Origin: Actinomycetota bacterium
GTDB lineage: Bacteria; Actinomycetota; Acidimicrobiia; Acidimicrobiales; RAAP-2
Assembly: GCA_009699875.1 (NCBI GenBank)
Contig: WLNI01000002.1
Location: 62,001 to 126,000 of the forward strand
DNA: 64,000 nucleotides
Direction of reading: 5' to 3'
Within the stretch, counting starts at the first letter, position 1. Every line of letters starts with the position of its first letter. The notes under the pieces were generated by a model, which saw nothing but the letters and a program-made list of their open reading frames with translations, was not told the DNA's origin and searched no databases. The position numbers and the translations under genes are program-made. Shown here in pieces: positions 41,111 to 50,623 of the stretch.

Positions 41111-41421
41111 CGACCCTGACGCTGTGTCCCTTTGATGAACTAGTTGACGGAGAAGCTCGAAGATTCGATATCGATGGGCATCGCTTCGCAGTAGCGCGAA
41201 TTGGTGAACAGGTCTTTTGCATCGATGATCGATGTAGCCACGAAGATTTTTCTCTGTCAGAAGGCGAAGTCCTCGTTGATGAGTGTGAGATTGAGTGTGC
41301 TCGTCACGGTGCCACGTTTGACCTCAAGACTGGTCTTCCACAATCACTGCCAGCAACAACTGGCGTTGCAACCTATCTGGTTACTGTGAATGACAATGAG
41401 GTACAGGTGGAGTTGCCATGA
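41107..41421 (+). CDS. Rieske [2Fe-2S] ferredoxin
   Basis: CIDDRCSHEDFSLSEGEVLVDECEIECARHGATFDLKTG (CxH and CxxH pairs). Confidence 0.92.
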   Translation: MTTLTLCPFDELVDGEARRFDIDGHRFAVARIGEQVFCIDDRCSHEDFSLSEGEVLVDECEIECARHGATFDLKTGLPQSLPATTGVATYLVTVNDNEVQVELP

Positions 41422-42140
41422 GTGATCATGTGCTCACAGTCTCAGGACTAACCGCCACTGCCGCCGGCAAAGAGGTCTTGACAGGAGTGAATCTCGAAGT
41501 TCGAAGTGGCGAAGTGCACGTCATCATGGGACCAAACGGCTCGGGAAAATCAACATTGGCGCACGCCCTGATGGGTCGACCTGGAACAGTTGTTACGGGT
41601 GGTTCCATCAAACTTGATGGTGTTGAACTCGTTGGCCTTCCAGCCCACGAGCGAGCCAAGGCCGGCCTGTTTCTTGCACTCCAGCAACCGATCGAAGTGC
41701 CAGGGGTTTCGGTGCGAGACGCACTCGTGGCAGCTGGCGTCGCTCCAGAGGACGTATCCACGACGTTGGTTAACGAAGCAGAAGCCGTCGGCCTCCGTAC
41801 GGCGTTGTTAGATCGACCTATGAACGTTGATCTTTCTGGGGGAGAAGCAAAACGAAACGAAATAGTTCAGCTCGCAACGCTTCGGCCAGCGTTTGCTGTT
41901 CTCGATGAAATCGATTCTGGACTTGACGTTGACGCTCTCGGATCTGTCTCGAGGCGAATTGAGTCCGCAACGAAAGAGTGGGGCCTTGGGGTCCTCGCAA
42001 TTACGCACTTCCAGAGGCTCCTTGACGAACTTCACGCTGACACGATTCACGTGCTTGTCAATGGTGCAATTGTTCAGAGCGGTGGACCGGAGCTCGCCAA
42101 AGAGTTGGAAGCAACGGGTTACGCGACATTTGCCAAATAA
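41418..42140 (+). CDS. sufC: SufC-type ABC ATPase, paralogue 1 (divergent)
   Basis: GPNGSGKSTLAHALMG, DLSGGEAKRNEIVQLATLRPAFAVLDEIDSGLDVDAL; ATGA overlap with Rieske gene. Confidence 0.88.
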   Translation: MSDHVLTVSGLTATAAGKEVLTGVNLEVRSGEVHVIMGPNGSGKSTLAHALMGRPGTVVTGGSIKLDGVELVGLPAHERAKAGLFLALQQPIEVPGVSVRDALVAAGVAPEDVSTTLVNEAEAVGLRTALLDRPMNVDLSGGEAKRNEIVQLATLRPAFAVLDEIDSGLDVDALGSVSRRIESATKEWGLGVLAITHFQRLLDELHADTIHVLVNGAIVQSGGPELAKELEATGYATFAK

Positions 42141-42198
42141 CCCTGTTCCTTGTGGGGTGCCATCTTCTCGGATCCAATCGTTGGTAGATTGAGTCGTC

Positions 42199-43575
42199 AT
42201 GGCAAGCGGGAGCAACTCTGGTGGTCCGCGCGACCCAAATCGAAAAAATAACGGCCTAGACGGGCTGCGCAAACTCGGCGATGACATCGAACCAACCCGT
42301 TCATCTCGACGCCGCTCCCGCTCCGTTGCGAACGAAGAGGGACTTGCTGGCGTGGGATCGCCCGAAAGCCGGGGTAGTCGACGCCGGAAGGTATCTCGTC
42401 GGGTTCGCCGGCGTCGAGTAATAGCGGCACTGTGTCTCGTCGTCGTTCTTCTCTTGGCCTTCTTTGGTGGGACATGGGTCTACTTGCAGTATCGCTTCGG
42501 TCAGATCTCCAAAGTGGATGTGTCGGCGACCCAAGCAACACAGTCGGGGGAGCCATTCAATATCATGTTGGTAGGTTCAGACTCCCGATCAGGCCTTACA
42601 GGGAAGCTGGCTGCTGACGCAGGAACGACGACAGACGTGCAAGGACAGCGAAGTGACGTCGTCATGATCTGGCACGTAGACCCAGCGACGAAGAAGATTA
42701 CGATTATTTCGATTCCTCGAGACACGATGGTCTCTGCTGGTCCCTTGGCCGCAACCGTTGGGACCTTCAACCGAATTAATACGGCATATGGATCTGGGCC
42801 AAACAACATGGTCAAAATCATTCAGAATAACTTTGGTATTCCAATCAACCATGTGGTTCAGGTCAATTTTTCTGGATTTGTTGGCGCAACCAACGCACTC
42901 GGAGGCGTCTGGCTCAACTTTCCGTACCCAGCTCGAGATGCCTACTCAGGCCTCGACATTAAGACGCCTGGTTGTCAACTCGTCAGTGGCTATCAGGCCC
43001 TCGCAACGTCTCGAAGTCGCCACTATGAGTACTACGCAAACGGATACTGGCATACCGACGGTTCGAGTGACTTTGGACGTATTAAGCGACAAGACGCTTT
43101 CCTCAAAAGTCTCGTGACTTCAGCGAAGTCGAAATACAACCCACTGACCATCAATGCGTTCCTTGGATCGATTCCACAAGGGATCAAACTGGACTCCCGG
43201 TTTTCTCTCAATGAGTTAGTTGGCCTGGGAGTTAATTTTCATAGCGTAAATCCAGATTCAATTTCGACGGAGACGATTCCGACCATGAGCAATGGCAACG
43301 TCGCGCCGTGGGGCTCCGTCCTCTTTGTCGACGAACCAGCAGCGCAAGAACTCCTAGTGAGTGTTTTCGGCAATCAGCTCATGAAACCGAAGACGCCGCC
43401 ACCTAATCCTTCGCTCCAAACACCGCAACCGCCCGTCGTGACGACGACGACGACGATGGCACCTACTCCGACGACATCAAAGACATCAAAGACAACGACC
43501 CCGGCACCGGTTGCAACGACCACGACGACAACGCCGACTCCATCGTTTGACCCAGTTCCATGCTCCCCTAAATAA
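42199..43575 (+). CDS. LytR-CpsA-Psr (LCP) family cell-wall ligase
   Basis: Single TM, GSDSRSGLTGKL, QRSDVVMIWHVDPATKKITIISIPRDTMV, RINTAYGSGPNNMVKII; Thr/Pro-rich C-terminus. Confidence 0.93.
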   Translation: MASGSNSGGPRDPNRKNNGLDGLRKLGDDIEPTRSSRRRSRSVANEEGLAGVGSPESRGSRRRKVSRRVRRRRVIAALCLVVVLLLAFFGGTWVYLQYRFGQISKVDVSATQATQSGEPFNIMLVGSDSRSGLTGKLAADAGTTTDVQGQRSDVVMIWHVDPATKKITIISIPRDTMVSAGPLAATVGTFNRINTAYGSGPNNMVKIIQNNFGIPINHVVQVNFSGFVGATNALGGVWLNFPYPARDAYSGLDIKTPGCQLVSGYQALATSRSRHYEYYANGYWHTDGSSDFGRIKRQDAFLKSLVTSAKSKYNPLTINAFLGSIPQGIKLDSRFSLNELVGLGVNFHSVNPDSISTETIPTMSNGNVAPWGSVLFVDEPAAQELLVSVFGNQLMKPKTPPPNPSLQTPQPPVVTTTTTMAPTPTTSKTSKTTTPAPVATTTTTTPTPSFDPVPCSPK

Positions 43576-43595
43576 GAAGAGCGTTGACGAGGGGG

Positions 43596-44066
43596 TTAGA
43601 CCCCAGCGTCGTCAAGAGTCTGAGCGAGGGTGTTCCAACTCAATGTTGCACATTTGATTCGCACCGGGAACTTGACGACCCCCTGAAGTGCCGCAAGTTC
43701 TCCAAGCGCATTGAGGTCAATGGGCTCTGGCTCAGGAGTATCGCTCTCTTCGAGCTGCGCTTCGTGAACTGACATCAAGGTTTTGAATGTTGCAATCGTC
43801 TTGCGAACCTCTGAGATGTTTTTTCCTTTGACGGCGGCTGACATCATCGACGCAGAGGACTGGCTGATAGAACACCCCTGGCCGGCAATTTTGATGTCGT
43901 CAACAATGCCGCCATTGACATCAAGAGTCACGACAATCTCGTCGCCACAGAGTGGGTTGAAACCTTCAGCTCGAAGTGCAGGAGGAGACGCTAACTCTCC
44001 TCGATTTCGAGGCGAGCGGTAGTGGTCGAGAATGATTTCTCGATAGAGCTCCTCGAGATCAGCCAC
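43596..44066 (-). CDS. sufU: SUF system NifU-like scaffold SufU
   Basis: LYREIILDHYRSPRNRG, NPLCGDEIVVTLDV, GQGCSISQSSASMMSAAVKGK, RIKCATLSWNTL. Confidence 0.95.
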   Translation of the reverse strand: MADLEELYREIILDHYRSPRNRGELASPPALRAEGFNPLCGDEIVVTLDVNGGIVDDIKIAGQGCSISQSSASMMSAAVKGKNISEVRKTIATFKTLMSVHEAQLEESDTPEPEPIDLNALGELAALQGVVKFPVRIKCATLSWNTLAQTLDDAGV

Positions 44067-44084
44067 AGTGGTCTTCGTTCTTCA

Positions 44085-45317
44085 TCACGCAAATAACTTA
44101 GCGGTCGCTTCGAGGCCCTCGAGGAGTACCTCAATATCATCGGTATCGTTGTAGAGCCCAAATGAGGCTCGGGCTGTTGCGGGCACCCCGAGGAATCTCA
44201 TCAAGGGCTTGGCGCAGTGGTGGCCAGGCCGAACGCAGACCCCGACCGAGTCGAGGATTTGGGCAACGTCATGGGCGTGGACGCCTTCGAGCGTGAGCGA
44301 CAAGACCCCACCTCGCAGATCACCTGCTGGAGGGCCATGGACGATGACTCGTGATCCAAACTGATCGTCGATGGCCTTGAGGGCCGTTGAGGTGAGTTCG
44401 CGCTCGTGGGTTCGGATTTCGTCAATTCCTATTCCTTGGATATAGCGAATCGCTTCGCTCAGCCCAACCGCTTCTGCGATGGGTGGTGTCCCTGCTTCAA
44501 AACGCTGAGGAGGGTTGGCCGCCAAGAAGCCATCGGTGCGAACATCCAAGATCATTCCACCGCCTCCTAAAAATGGAGGCATTGCTTCGAGCAAGTCACG
44601 TCGTCCCCAGAAGACGCCAATTCCTGTGGGGCCAAGTACCTTGTGTCCAGAAAACGAAAGAAAATCAATATCTGACGTCGCAACATCAGTGGGGAGGTGT
44701 GGCACAGATTGGGCCCCATCAACATGGATGAGGGCCCCGTGGGCATGTGCGGCTTGAGCGAGTTCCTTGATTGGATTAATCGTCCCGAGCACGTTCGACA
44801 TCGCAGTGATGCTCAGGAGCTTTGCTCCTTCGAGGAGCTGGTCGAGATCGTCAAGAACGAGGTACCCCTCGTCGCTCACCTGGAGAAATCTCAGTTCGAT
44901 GCCGATCTCTTCGGCCAGCATCTGCCAGGGGACGATGTTGGCGTGATGTTCCATGATCGACACAACGACAGCATCGCCAGCGGTCAGGTTTTTCCGACCC
45001 CAAGAATGTGCCAGCAAATTAATTGACTCAGTCGTATTTTTTGTAAAGACGATCTCCTCATCCGGATGGGGAGCTCCAAGAAAGCCACCAACGACTTTTC
45101 GTGAATGCTCATAGAGGCGGGTTGCTTCTTCCGCCGTGGCATAAACACCACGATGCACATTGGCGTGCGTGGTTTCGTAGTAGGTGCTCATGGCATCAAT
45201 GACACATTGTGGGGGGATGGAGGACGCAGCAGAGTCGAGATAGACCATGCGCCGGTCATGGACTTTTCGATCTAAGAGAGGAAAGTCTTTTCGAAGTGTG
45301 GCGACGTCAAGACTCAT
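44085..45317 (-). CDS. sufS: Cysteine desulfurase SufS
   Basis: VYLDSAASSIPPQCVIDAMSTYYETTHANVHRGVYATAEEAT, HVDGAQSVPHLPTDV, SFSGHKVLGPTGIGVFWG, RPGHHCAKPLM. Confidence 0.96.
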   Translation of the reverse strand: MSLDVATLRKDFPLLDRKVHDRRMVYLDSAASSIPPQCVIDAMSTYYETTHANVHRGVYATAEEATRLYEHSRKVVGGFLGAPHPDEEIVFTKNTTESINLLAHSWGRKNLTAGDAVVVSIMEHHANIVPWQMLAEEIGIELRFLQVSDEGYLVLDDLDQLLEGAKLLSITAMSNVLGTINPIKELAQAAHAHGALIHVDGAQSVPHLPTDVATSDIDFLSFSGHKVLGPTGIGVFWGRRDLLEAMPPFLGGGGMILDVRTDGFLAANPPQRFEAGTPPIAEAVGLSEAIRYIQGIGIDEIRTHERELTSTALKAIDDQFGSRVIVHGPPAGDLRGGVLSLTLEGVHAHDVAQILDSVGVCVRPGHHCAKPLMRFLGVPATARASFGLYNDTDDIEVLLEGLEATAKLFA

Positions 45318-46063
45318 GACTGCCATTTCTCGTAACCATTTTTCTCAACCTCAAGAGCGAGCTCTGGTCCGCCTGAGGCCACGACGCGGCCTTCAATCAA
45401 AAGGTGGACATGGTCGGGGGCGAGCTCGTTCAAGAGCCGCTGGTAGTGAGTGACGACCAAGACTCCCATGTCTGGCCGATTTGTTCGCACCGTTGCAACG
45501 CCGTCGGCAACAATCTGGAGCGCATCAATGTCTAATCCTGAATCTGTCTCGTCAAGAATGGCCATCGTTGGATCCAACAGCGCCATCTGAAGGATCTCAT
45601 TTCGCTTGCGCTCTCCTCCAGAGAAACCATCATTGAGATGACGCTCGGCAAAAGCAGGATCCATTTTCAAGCGATCCATCCAATCCATCATTTCCATGCG
45701 GACTTCTAAGATACTGAGTTCGTTGAGATCTTTTCTTGCGGCCATGGCTTGGCGAAGGAACTGGGTGACCGAGACACCTCCAATTGCTTCTGGGTGTTGG
45801 AAGGCCAGGAACATGCCAGCTTTAGCTCGCACGTCTGTGGACCAGGTGGTGATGTCTTCACCATTGAGTTTGATCGAGCCTTGCGTGACTTCGTAGGCCG
45901 GACTCGACATCAAGACAGATGCCAGGGTGGACTTGCCCGCACCGTTCGGCCCCATCAGGGCATGAACCTCTCCCGCTTGGATACTGAGCGACACGCCATT
46001 CAAGATGGGGATCTCTTCGGCACTGGCATGGAGGTCGATAATTTCAAGCAGGGGAGTGGTCAC
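45314..46063 (-). CDS. sufC: SufC-type ABC ATPase, paralogue 2 (canonical)
   Basis: ALMGPNGAGKSTLASVLM, FLAFQHPEAIGGVSV, DGFSGGERKRNEILQMALLDPTMAILDETDSGLDIDAL; ATGA overlap with sufS. Confidence 0.95.
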   Translation of the reverse strand: MTTPLLEIIDLHASAEEIPILNGVSLSIQAGEVHALMGPNGAGKSTLASVLMSSPAYEVTQGSIKLNGEDITTWSTDVRAKAGMFLAFQHPEAIGGVSVTQFLRQAMAARKDLNELSILEVRMEMMDWMDRLKMDPAFAERHLNDGFSGGERKRNEILQMALLDPTMAILDETDSGLDIDALQIVADGVATVRTNRPDMGVLVVTHYQRLLNELAPDHVHLLIEGRVVASGGPELALEVEKNGYEKWQS

Positions 46064-46108
46064 AAACCAAAATCTTAGCGTTTTGGTCGGGATTCAATTC
46101 AAAGTCGA

Positions 46109-46726
46109 CTACCAGCCTCGATTTACCCACACTTCGAGACTGGGTCGCTCTTGCCCGAGCGTGGTGTGGTCGCCATGACCAGGCAGGACGAGCGTCTCTG
46201 AGGGCAAGGCCTGGAAGAGTCGAGTATCGATCGATTTGATGATGGTGGCGAAATCGCCACCATCAAATGAGGTGTTCCCCGGACCACCAGGAAACAGCGT
46301 GTCCCCGCTGAAGAGCAATGGGGTTCCACTCACAGAGAAACACATCGAGCCCGGAGTATGGCCCGGGGTTGCCAGCGTATGAACCTCAAGCTTGCCAACC
46401 TTGAGCGCACTGTCATCATCAAGAATGAGGTCGTAGGACGGCAACATCGCTGCATCTGCCTCGGCGACGTAGACCTCAATGCCGGCCTCCCTCATAGCGG
46501 GAACCGCTTGAATGTGGTCATGATGTCCATGGGTCTCGAGGACCGAGGCCACGCCAAGTTCCCTAGAAAGTGCCAAGAGGTGCTCATGCTCGTCAGCGGC
46601 ATCGATCAGGACTGCCTGGCCGCTTTGGCGACACCGCAAGATATAGACATTGTTGGCCAGAGGCCCCACCACGGTGTGGTGCACCTCGCAGAGGGCATCT
46701 TCGTAGATCAGATCACTGTGGAGCAC
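46109..46726 (-). CDS. MBL-fold hydrolase, glyoxalase-II-like
   Basis: LETHGHHDHIQAVPAMREAG, ATPGHTPGSMCFSVSG, LFSGDTLFPGGPG, LPGHGDHTTLGQERP. Confidence 0.88.
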   Translation of the reverse strand: MLHSDLIYEDALCEVHHTVVGPLANNVYILRCRQSGQAVLIDAADEHEHLLALSRELGVASVLETHGHHDHIQAVPAMREAGIEVYVAEADAAMLPSYDLILDDDSALKVGKLEVHTLATPGHTPGSMCFSVSGTPLLFSGDTLFPGGPGNTSFDGGDFATIIKSIDTRLFQALPSETLVLPGHGDHTTLGQERPSLEVWVNRGW

Positions 46727-46740
46727 CCTTTGAGGTTCTC

Positions 46741-46759
46741 ACACGAGAAGGGTTCGTGT
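46741..46759. promoter_or_regulatory. Inverted repeat ACACGA-N7-TCGTGT, candidate operator
   Basis: Just upstream of the MBL gene start (46726, minus), in the divergent intergenic region with ACAD 46885. Confidence 0.35.
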
Positions 46760-46884
46760 CAGGCCCTAAATCTCCTTTTTTGGAAGAGGTGGGCCGTGAT
46801 GTAGTAGACCAAAGGGGGCTGAAAGTGCTTCAAAAGAGCATCTCGCTAAGGTGAAGAACAGGGTTCTAGGAAAAGGATCGACTT

Positions 46885-48000
46885 ATGAATTTCGCATTTA
46901 ATGAAGAGCAAGATGAACTTCGACGGATGGTCAATAAGTTTCTCGAAGAGAAATCTCCAGAGACCGAAGTGCGTCGACTCATGGCGACAACCGATGGCTA
47001 CGACCCCGCAGTGTGGTCGCAAATGGCAGAGCAGCTTGGACTCCAGTCATTGGCCATCCCCGAAGAGTTCGGTGGAGCGGGATACAGCTACGTCGAACTG
47101 ATTGTTGTCTTTGAAGAGATGGGTGCCGCACTTTTGTGTGCTCCGTACTTCGCCACCGTTGCTCTTGGAGCAAACGCGCTGCTGACGAGTGGTGACGATG
47201 CTGCAAAAGCAACGTACCTTCCTGGAATCGCATCTGGTGAGACCATTGCCACCTTGGCCTACACCGAAGACTCTGGTCGATGGGGACTCGATGACATCGA
47301 AGCGACAGCTACGCAAGACGGAGACAACTGGACGATTTCTGGAGCGAAGAACTACGTCATCGATGGAGCTACAGCGTCATTGATTTTGGTTGTTGCCCGC
47401 ACCAAGAACGGTGTCAGCCTGTTTGCCGTTGACGGTGACGCAAAAGGCCTCAGCAAAGAAGCACTCAACACGATGGATCAAACTCGAAAGCAGGCCCGCC
47501 TTGAGTTTGCGTCAACGCCAGCCACGCTTATTGGGGCCGAAGGAAAAGCAGGCCCTGGCATCGAAAAGACATTGCAACTCGCTGCCGTCGCACTTGCGGC
47601 TGAACAAGTAGGTGGGGCGCAGCGCTGTCTTGAAAATGCAGTTGACTATGCCAAGAACCGAATCCAGTTCGGCCGGCCCATTGGAAGTTTCCAGGCCATC
47701 AAGCACAAGTGTGCCGACATGCTCTTAGAGGTTGAGTCAGCAAAGTCAGCGGCGTACTACGCCGGTTGGGCTGCCGCTGAAGACAACGACGAGCTGCCTG
47801 TGGTGGCGAGTCTGGCAAAGTCCTACTGCTCGGATGCGTATTTCCACGCAGCAGCAGAAAATATCCAGATCCATGGTGGGATTGGCTTTACCTGGGAACA
47901 TCACGCGCATCTCTACTTCAAGCGTGCAAAGTCTTCAGAGCTACTTCTTGGGGATCCTGCCTACCACCGCGAACTCCTGGCGCAACAGCTCGGCATCTGA
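46885..48000 (+). CDS. Acyl-CoA dehydrogenase
   Basis: MNFAFNEEQDELRRMVNKFLEEKSPE, IPEEFGGAGYSYVELIVVFEEMG, QIHGGIGFTWEHHAHLYFKRAK. Confidence 0.93.
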   Translation: MNFAFNEEQDELRRMVNKFLEEKSPETEVRRLMATTDGYDPAVWSQMAEQLGLQSLAIPEEFGGAGYSYVELIVVFEEMGAALLCAPYFATVALGANALLTSGDDAAKATYLPGIASGETIATLAYTEDSGRWGLDDIEATATQDGDNWTISGAKNYVIDGATASLILVVARTKNGVSLFAVDGDAKGLSKEALNTMDQTRKQARLEFASTPATLIGAEGKAGPGIEKTLQLAAVALAAEQVGGAQRCLENAVDYAKNRIQFGRPIGSFQAIKHKCADMLLEVESAKSAAYYAGWAAAEDNDELPVVASLAKSYCSDAYFHAAAENIQIHGGIGFTWEHHAHLYFKRAKSSELLLGDPAYHRELLAQQLGI

Positions 48001-48023
48001 TCAGCTTTTTGTAGGCGTAACAG

Positions 48024-48770
48024 TTGGCGCCGAAACCTCTCTACATTGAAGGGCCGGTTGGTCCGCTTGAGACCTTCCTCTCTGTCCCGTCGGGAGGTTC
48101 AGAAAACGCACCCCTTCTGCTACTTTGTCACGGGCTGCCACTGAATCGCGAGGGATCTCGCACCGCTGCACTGCAACTCCCTGAACTTGGCGAGCGGCTC
48201 GCTGCCGAATCTGGATGGGCTGTTGGAGTGGCATCGCTTCGAGGGGTTGGGCAGTCTCCGGGGACCTTCAGCGCTTCAGGGTGGAAAGAAGACTTGAGCT
48301 GCGTGATTGCGTCCCTACGCGACGGGCGGCACCCAATCGTGTTGGCTGGATTTGGTATTGGCGGAGCCCTCGCCCTTCGGGTGGCAAGTGAGAGTGACGA
48401 TGTCCGAGGAGTGGCAATATTTGCAACACCATCAAATCTGTCGGGATGGTGTGGGTCGGAAGAAGAGTTTGCTCAGTCCTGCGAGCGTGCCGGCGTGATC
48501 GGATCAGAAGCACTCCTTGGTCCAAAGGAACTCCTTGCTGACGTCTTGGCGCTTGACCCACGGGGAGCGGCCGAAGGGATTCCTCCCAAACGGATGATGA
48601 TTGTCCACGGTTCAAATGACGCCATCGTCCCCGTAAGCGCAGCGCGAGAACTTCTTGAGGCAGCCGATGGGCACGGGGAACTACGGATTATTCAAGGTGC
48701 AGGACACTGGCTTCGAGCTGATCCGCGAATGTTTGCAACGCTCCTTGGATGGCTTGATCGCCAGCTCTAA
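48024..48770 (+). CDS. Alpha/beta hydrolase
   Basis: LLLCHGLPLNREGSR, VLAGFGIGGALALRV, MMIVHGSNDAIVPVSAARELLE; start (TTG) uncertain. Confidence 0.78.
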   Translation: MAPKPLYIEGPVGPLETFLSVPSGGSENAPLLLLCHGLPLNREGSRTAALQLPELGERLAAESGWAVGVASLRGVGQSPGTFSASGWKEDLSCVIASLRDGRHPIVLAGFGIGGALALRVASESDDVRGVAIFATPSNLSGWCGSEEEFAQSCERAGVIGSEALLGPKELLADVLALDPRGAAEGIPPKRMMIVHGSNDAIVPVSAARELLEAADGHGELRIIQGAGHWLRADPRMFATLLGWLDRQL

Positions 48771-48771
48771 C

Positions 48772-49398
48772 TTAATGAGCGAGGACGTGTTCGATAGAGC
48801 GCCGAAGTGCGGTCGCCATCTCCTTGGGGTTCGCGGCCTCCGTGAGCGCTCGAACCACGACGAAGTGTCGAACTCCAATTGCCCCGAGATCGAGAATCGA
48901 CTCAGGAGTGACACCCCCGGTGACAAAAACCGGGACAGGTGATTTTCTGAGTGCTTCTTTGACGTAAGCAGGTCCAGTTCCAGGCCGCCCTGGCTTTGTT
49001 GGCGTTGCTTCAACTGGACCGGCCGAGAGATACGTGACGTCCTCATCGATCGCCTGGTCGAGTTCTGAAGAGGCATGGGTGGAGAGTCCGATGATCGAGT
49101 CTGCCCCCAGGAGTCGACGGCAGAGATCAATGGGGGCGTCATCTTGACCAACATGGACACCATCAGCGCCTACTTCGAGAGCGAGATCAGGCCGATCGTT
49201 CATGATGAATGGGACGCCGAGGTCATTGCAGACACTCCGAGCACGTCTGGCTGCTTCGAGAATATGTTTGGCTTCGCTCTCTTTCTGGCGAAGTTGAACA
49301 ATGTCGACACCACCAGTGATGCATGAAGCAAGAAACTCCTCGAGGTCATCTCGGATCGGCGTACAGAGATAAAGGTGACGCCCCGTAAAATCAATCAC
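48772..49398 (-). CDS. thiE: Thiamine-phosphate synthase
   Basis: GVDIVQLRQKESEAKHI, PFIMNDRPDLALEVGADGVHVGQDD, PVFVTGGVTPESI. Confidence 0.92.
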   Translation of the reverse strand: MIDFTGRHLYLCTPIRDDLEEFLASCITGGVDIVQLRQKESEAKHILEAARRARSVCNDLGVPFIMNDRPDLALEVGADGVHVGQDDAPIDLCRRLLGADSIIGLSTHASSELDQAIDEDVTYLSAGPVEATPTKPGRPGTGPAYVKEALRKSPVPVFVTGGVTPESILDLGAIGVRHFVVVRALTEAANPKEMATALRRSIEHVLAH

Positions 49399-49994
49399 CG
49401 AGAAGCCTTGGCTGCTTTCTTCGCAGCGGCTTTGAATTCACGGACTTTCTCAAGGCTGTCGAGGTCCACGATGTCGGCTACCGAGCGGAACGATCCCTTT
49501 TCTCCGTAAGGGGCACACGCCTTCTCCCACCCGGGTGTGGTGATGCCAAGCTGCTTGCCCAACAGGGCGATAAATATTTTGGCTTTCATCTCGCCGAATC
49601 CAGGAAGTGCCTTCATCCGACGCAGGAGATCGCTTCCGTTTTCCGCACCTTTCCAGATCTCTTCGACGTCACCGCCATAGGTATCAACAATGACTTTCGA
49701 AACCTCTTGGGTGCGTTTTGCCATGGAGCCTGGATATCGGTGGAGTGCTGGCTTTGACGAGAAGATTGTCGCCAAGGTTTCTGGATCCATCGAAGCGATT
49801 CCCTCGGCAGTTAACGTGCCACCAATCCGCTGAGAGAGCTCGTAGGGGCCTCGAAAGGCCCACTCCATTGGGACCTGTTGGTCAAGAACCATCCCGAGGA
49901 GAAGAGCGAGGGGACTCGTCGAGAGGAGTTTGTCGGGCCCCTTCTCTCCTGTGAGGTGCAAACTGAGTGAAGCCATGGATGCATTGTCGCGCAT
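49395..49994 (-). CDS. HhH-GPD base-excision DNA repair protein
   Basis: LLLGMVLDQQVPMEWAFRGPYELSQRIGG, LRRMKALPGFGEMKAKIFIALLGKQLG. Confidence 0.85.
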   Translation of the reverse strand: MRDNASMASLSLHLTGEKGPDKLLSTSPLALLLGMVLDQQVPMEWAFRGPYELSQRIGGTLTAEGIASMDPETLATIFSSKPALHRYPGSMAKRTQEVSKVIVDTYGGDVEEIWKGAENGSDLLRRMKALPGFGEMKAKIFIALLGKQLGITTPGWEKACAPYGEKGSFRSVADIVDLDSLEKVREFKAAAKKAAKASR

Positions 49995-50043
49995 CTTTCA
50001 CGCGATGGTCGCCGACTCGAGTCCTCAGAAGGGGCAGAATCTA

Positions 50044-50057
50044 AGGGTGCTCACCCT
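50044..50057. promoter_or_regulatory. Inverted repeat AGGGTG-CT-CACCCT between divergent HhH-GPD/thiE and rnhA
   Basis: ctAAGGGTGCTCACCCTccg. Confidence 0.3.
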
Positions 50058-50099
50058 CCGCATCACGAGAACCCCAAGAAGGGCGCCAGAGGACCTTGC

Positions 50100-50546
50100 A
50101 TGGCAGTGATCATCTATACCGATGGATCGTGTCTCGGGAATCCTGGGCCGGGAGGCTGGGCCTGGGCGATTCCGGATGGGGCCTACGGATCCGGTCCAGA
50201 AGCGCAGTCGACGAATCAGCGGATGGAAGTCATGGCGGTCCTTGAGGCGCTGCGTTCAAATACAGACGCCGAGGTTGAGATCGTGAGCGATTCGACCTAC
50301 GTCATCAAATGTTTTCAGGACGCATGGTGGGCTGGGTGGAAGCGGAGAGGTTGGAAAAACTCCCAAGGCAAGCCTGTAGCGAACCGAGACCTTTGGGAGC
50401 CACTCTTCGAACTGGCGCTGGACCCGGCGCGATCGATTACGTGGACCTGGGTCAAAGGTCATTCGGGCGATACGTGGAATGACGTGGTCGACCTTTTGGC
50501 CCTGGAAGCCGCTCAGAGTCAGCGGCCAGTCAGTGGCACTCGCTAG
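50100..50546 (+). CDS. rnhA: Ribonuclease HI
   Basis: IIYTDGSCLGNPGPGGWAWAI, NQRMEVMAVLEAL, SDSTYVIKC, WVKGHSGDTWNDVVDLLA. Confidence 0.92.
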   Translation: MAVIIYTDGSCLGNPGPGGWAWAIPDGAYGSGPEAQSTNQRMEVMAVLEALRSNTDAEVEIVSDSTYVIKCFQDAWWAGWKRRGWKNSQGKPVANRDLWEPLFELALDPARSITWTWVKGHSGDTWNDVVDLLALEAAQSQRPVSGTR

Positions 50547-50623
50547 AAGCGTTCGATCACACCGGGCGTCCTAATCGCTAGTGTCTCTGAGGGAAGCCAA
50601 AAGAACCGAAAGAGAGCTCACCG

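Noticed and set aside
49995-50099. Possible TPP riboswitch upstream of the HhH-GPD-thiE operon
   Set aside because: No recognisable CUGAGA or ACCUGAUCUGG-type elements on the minus strand.
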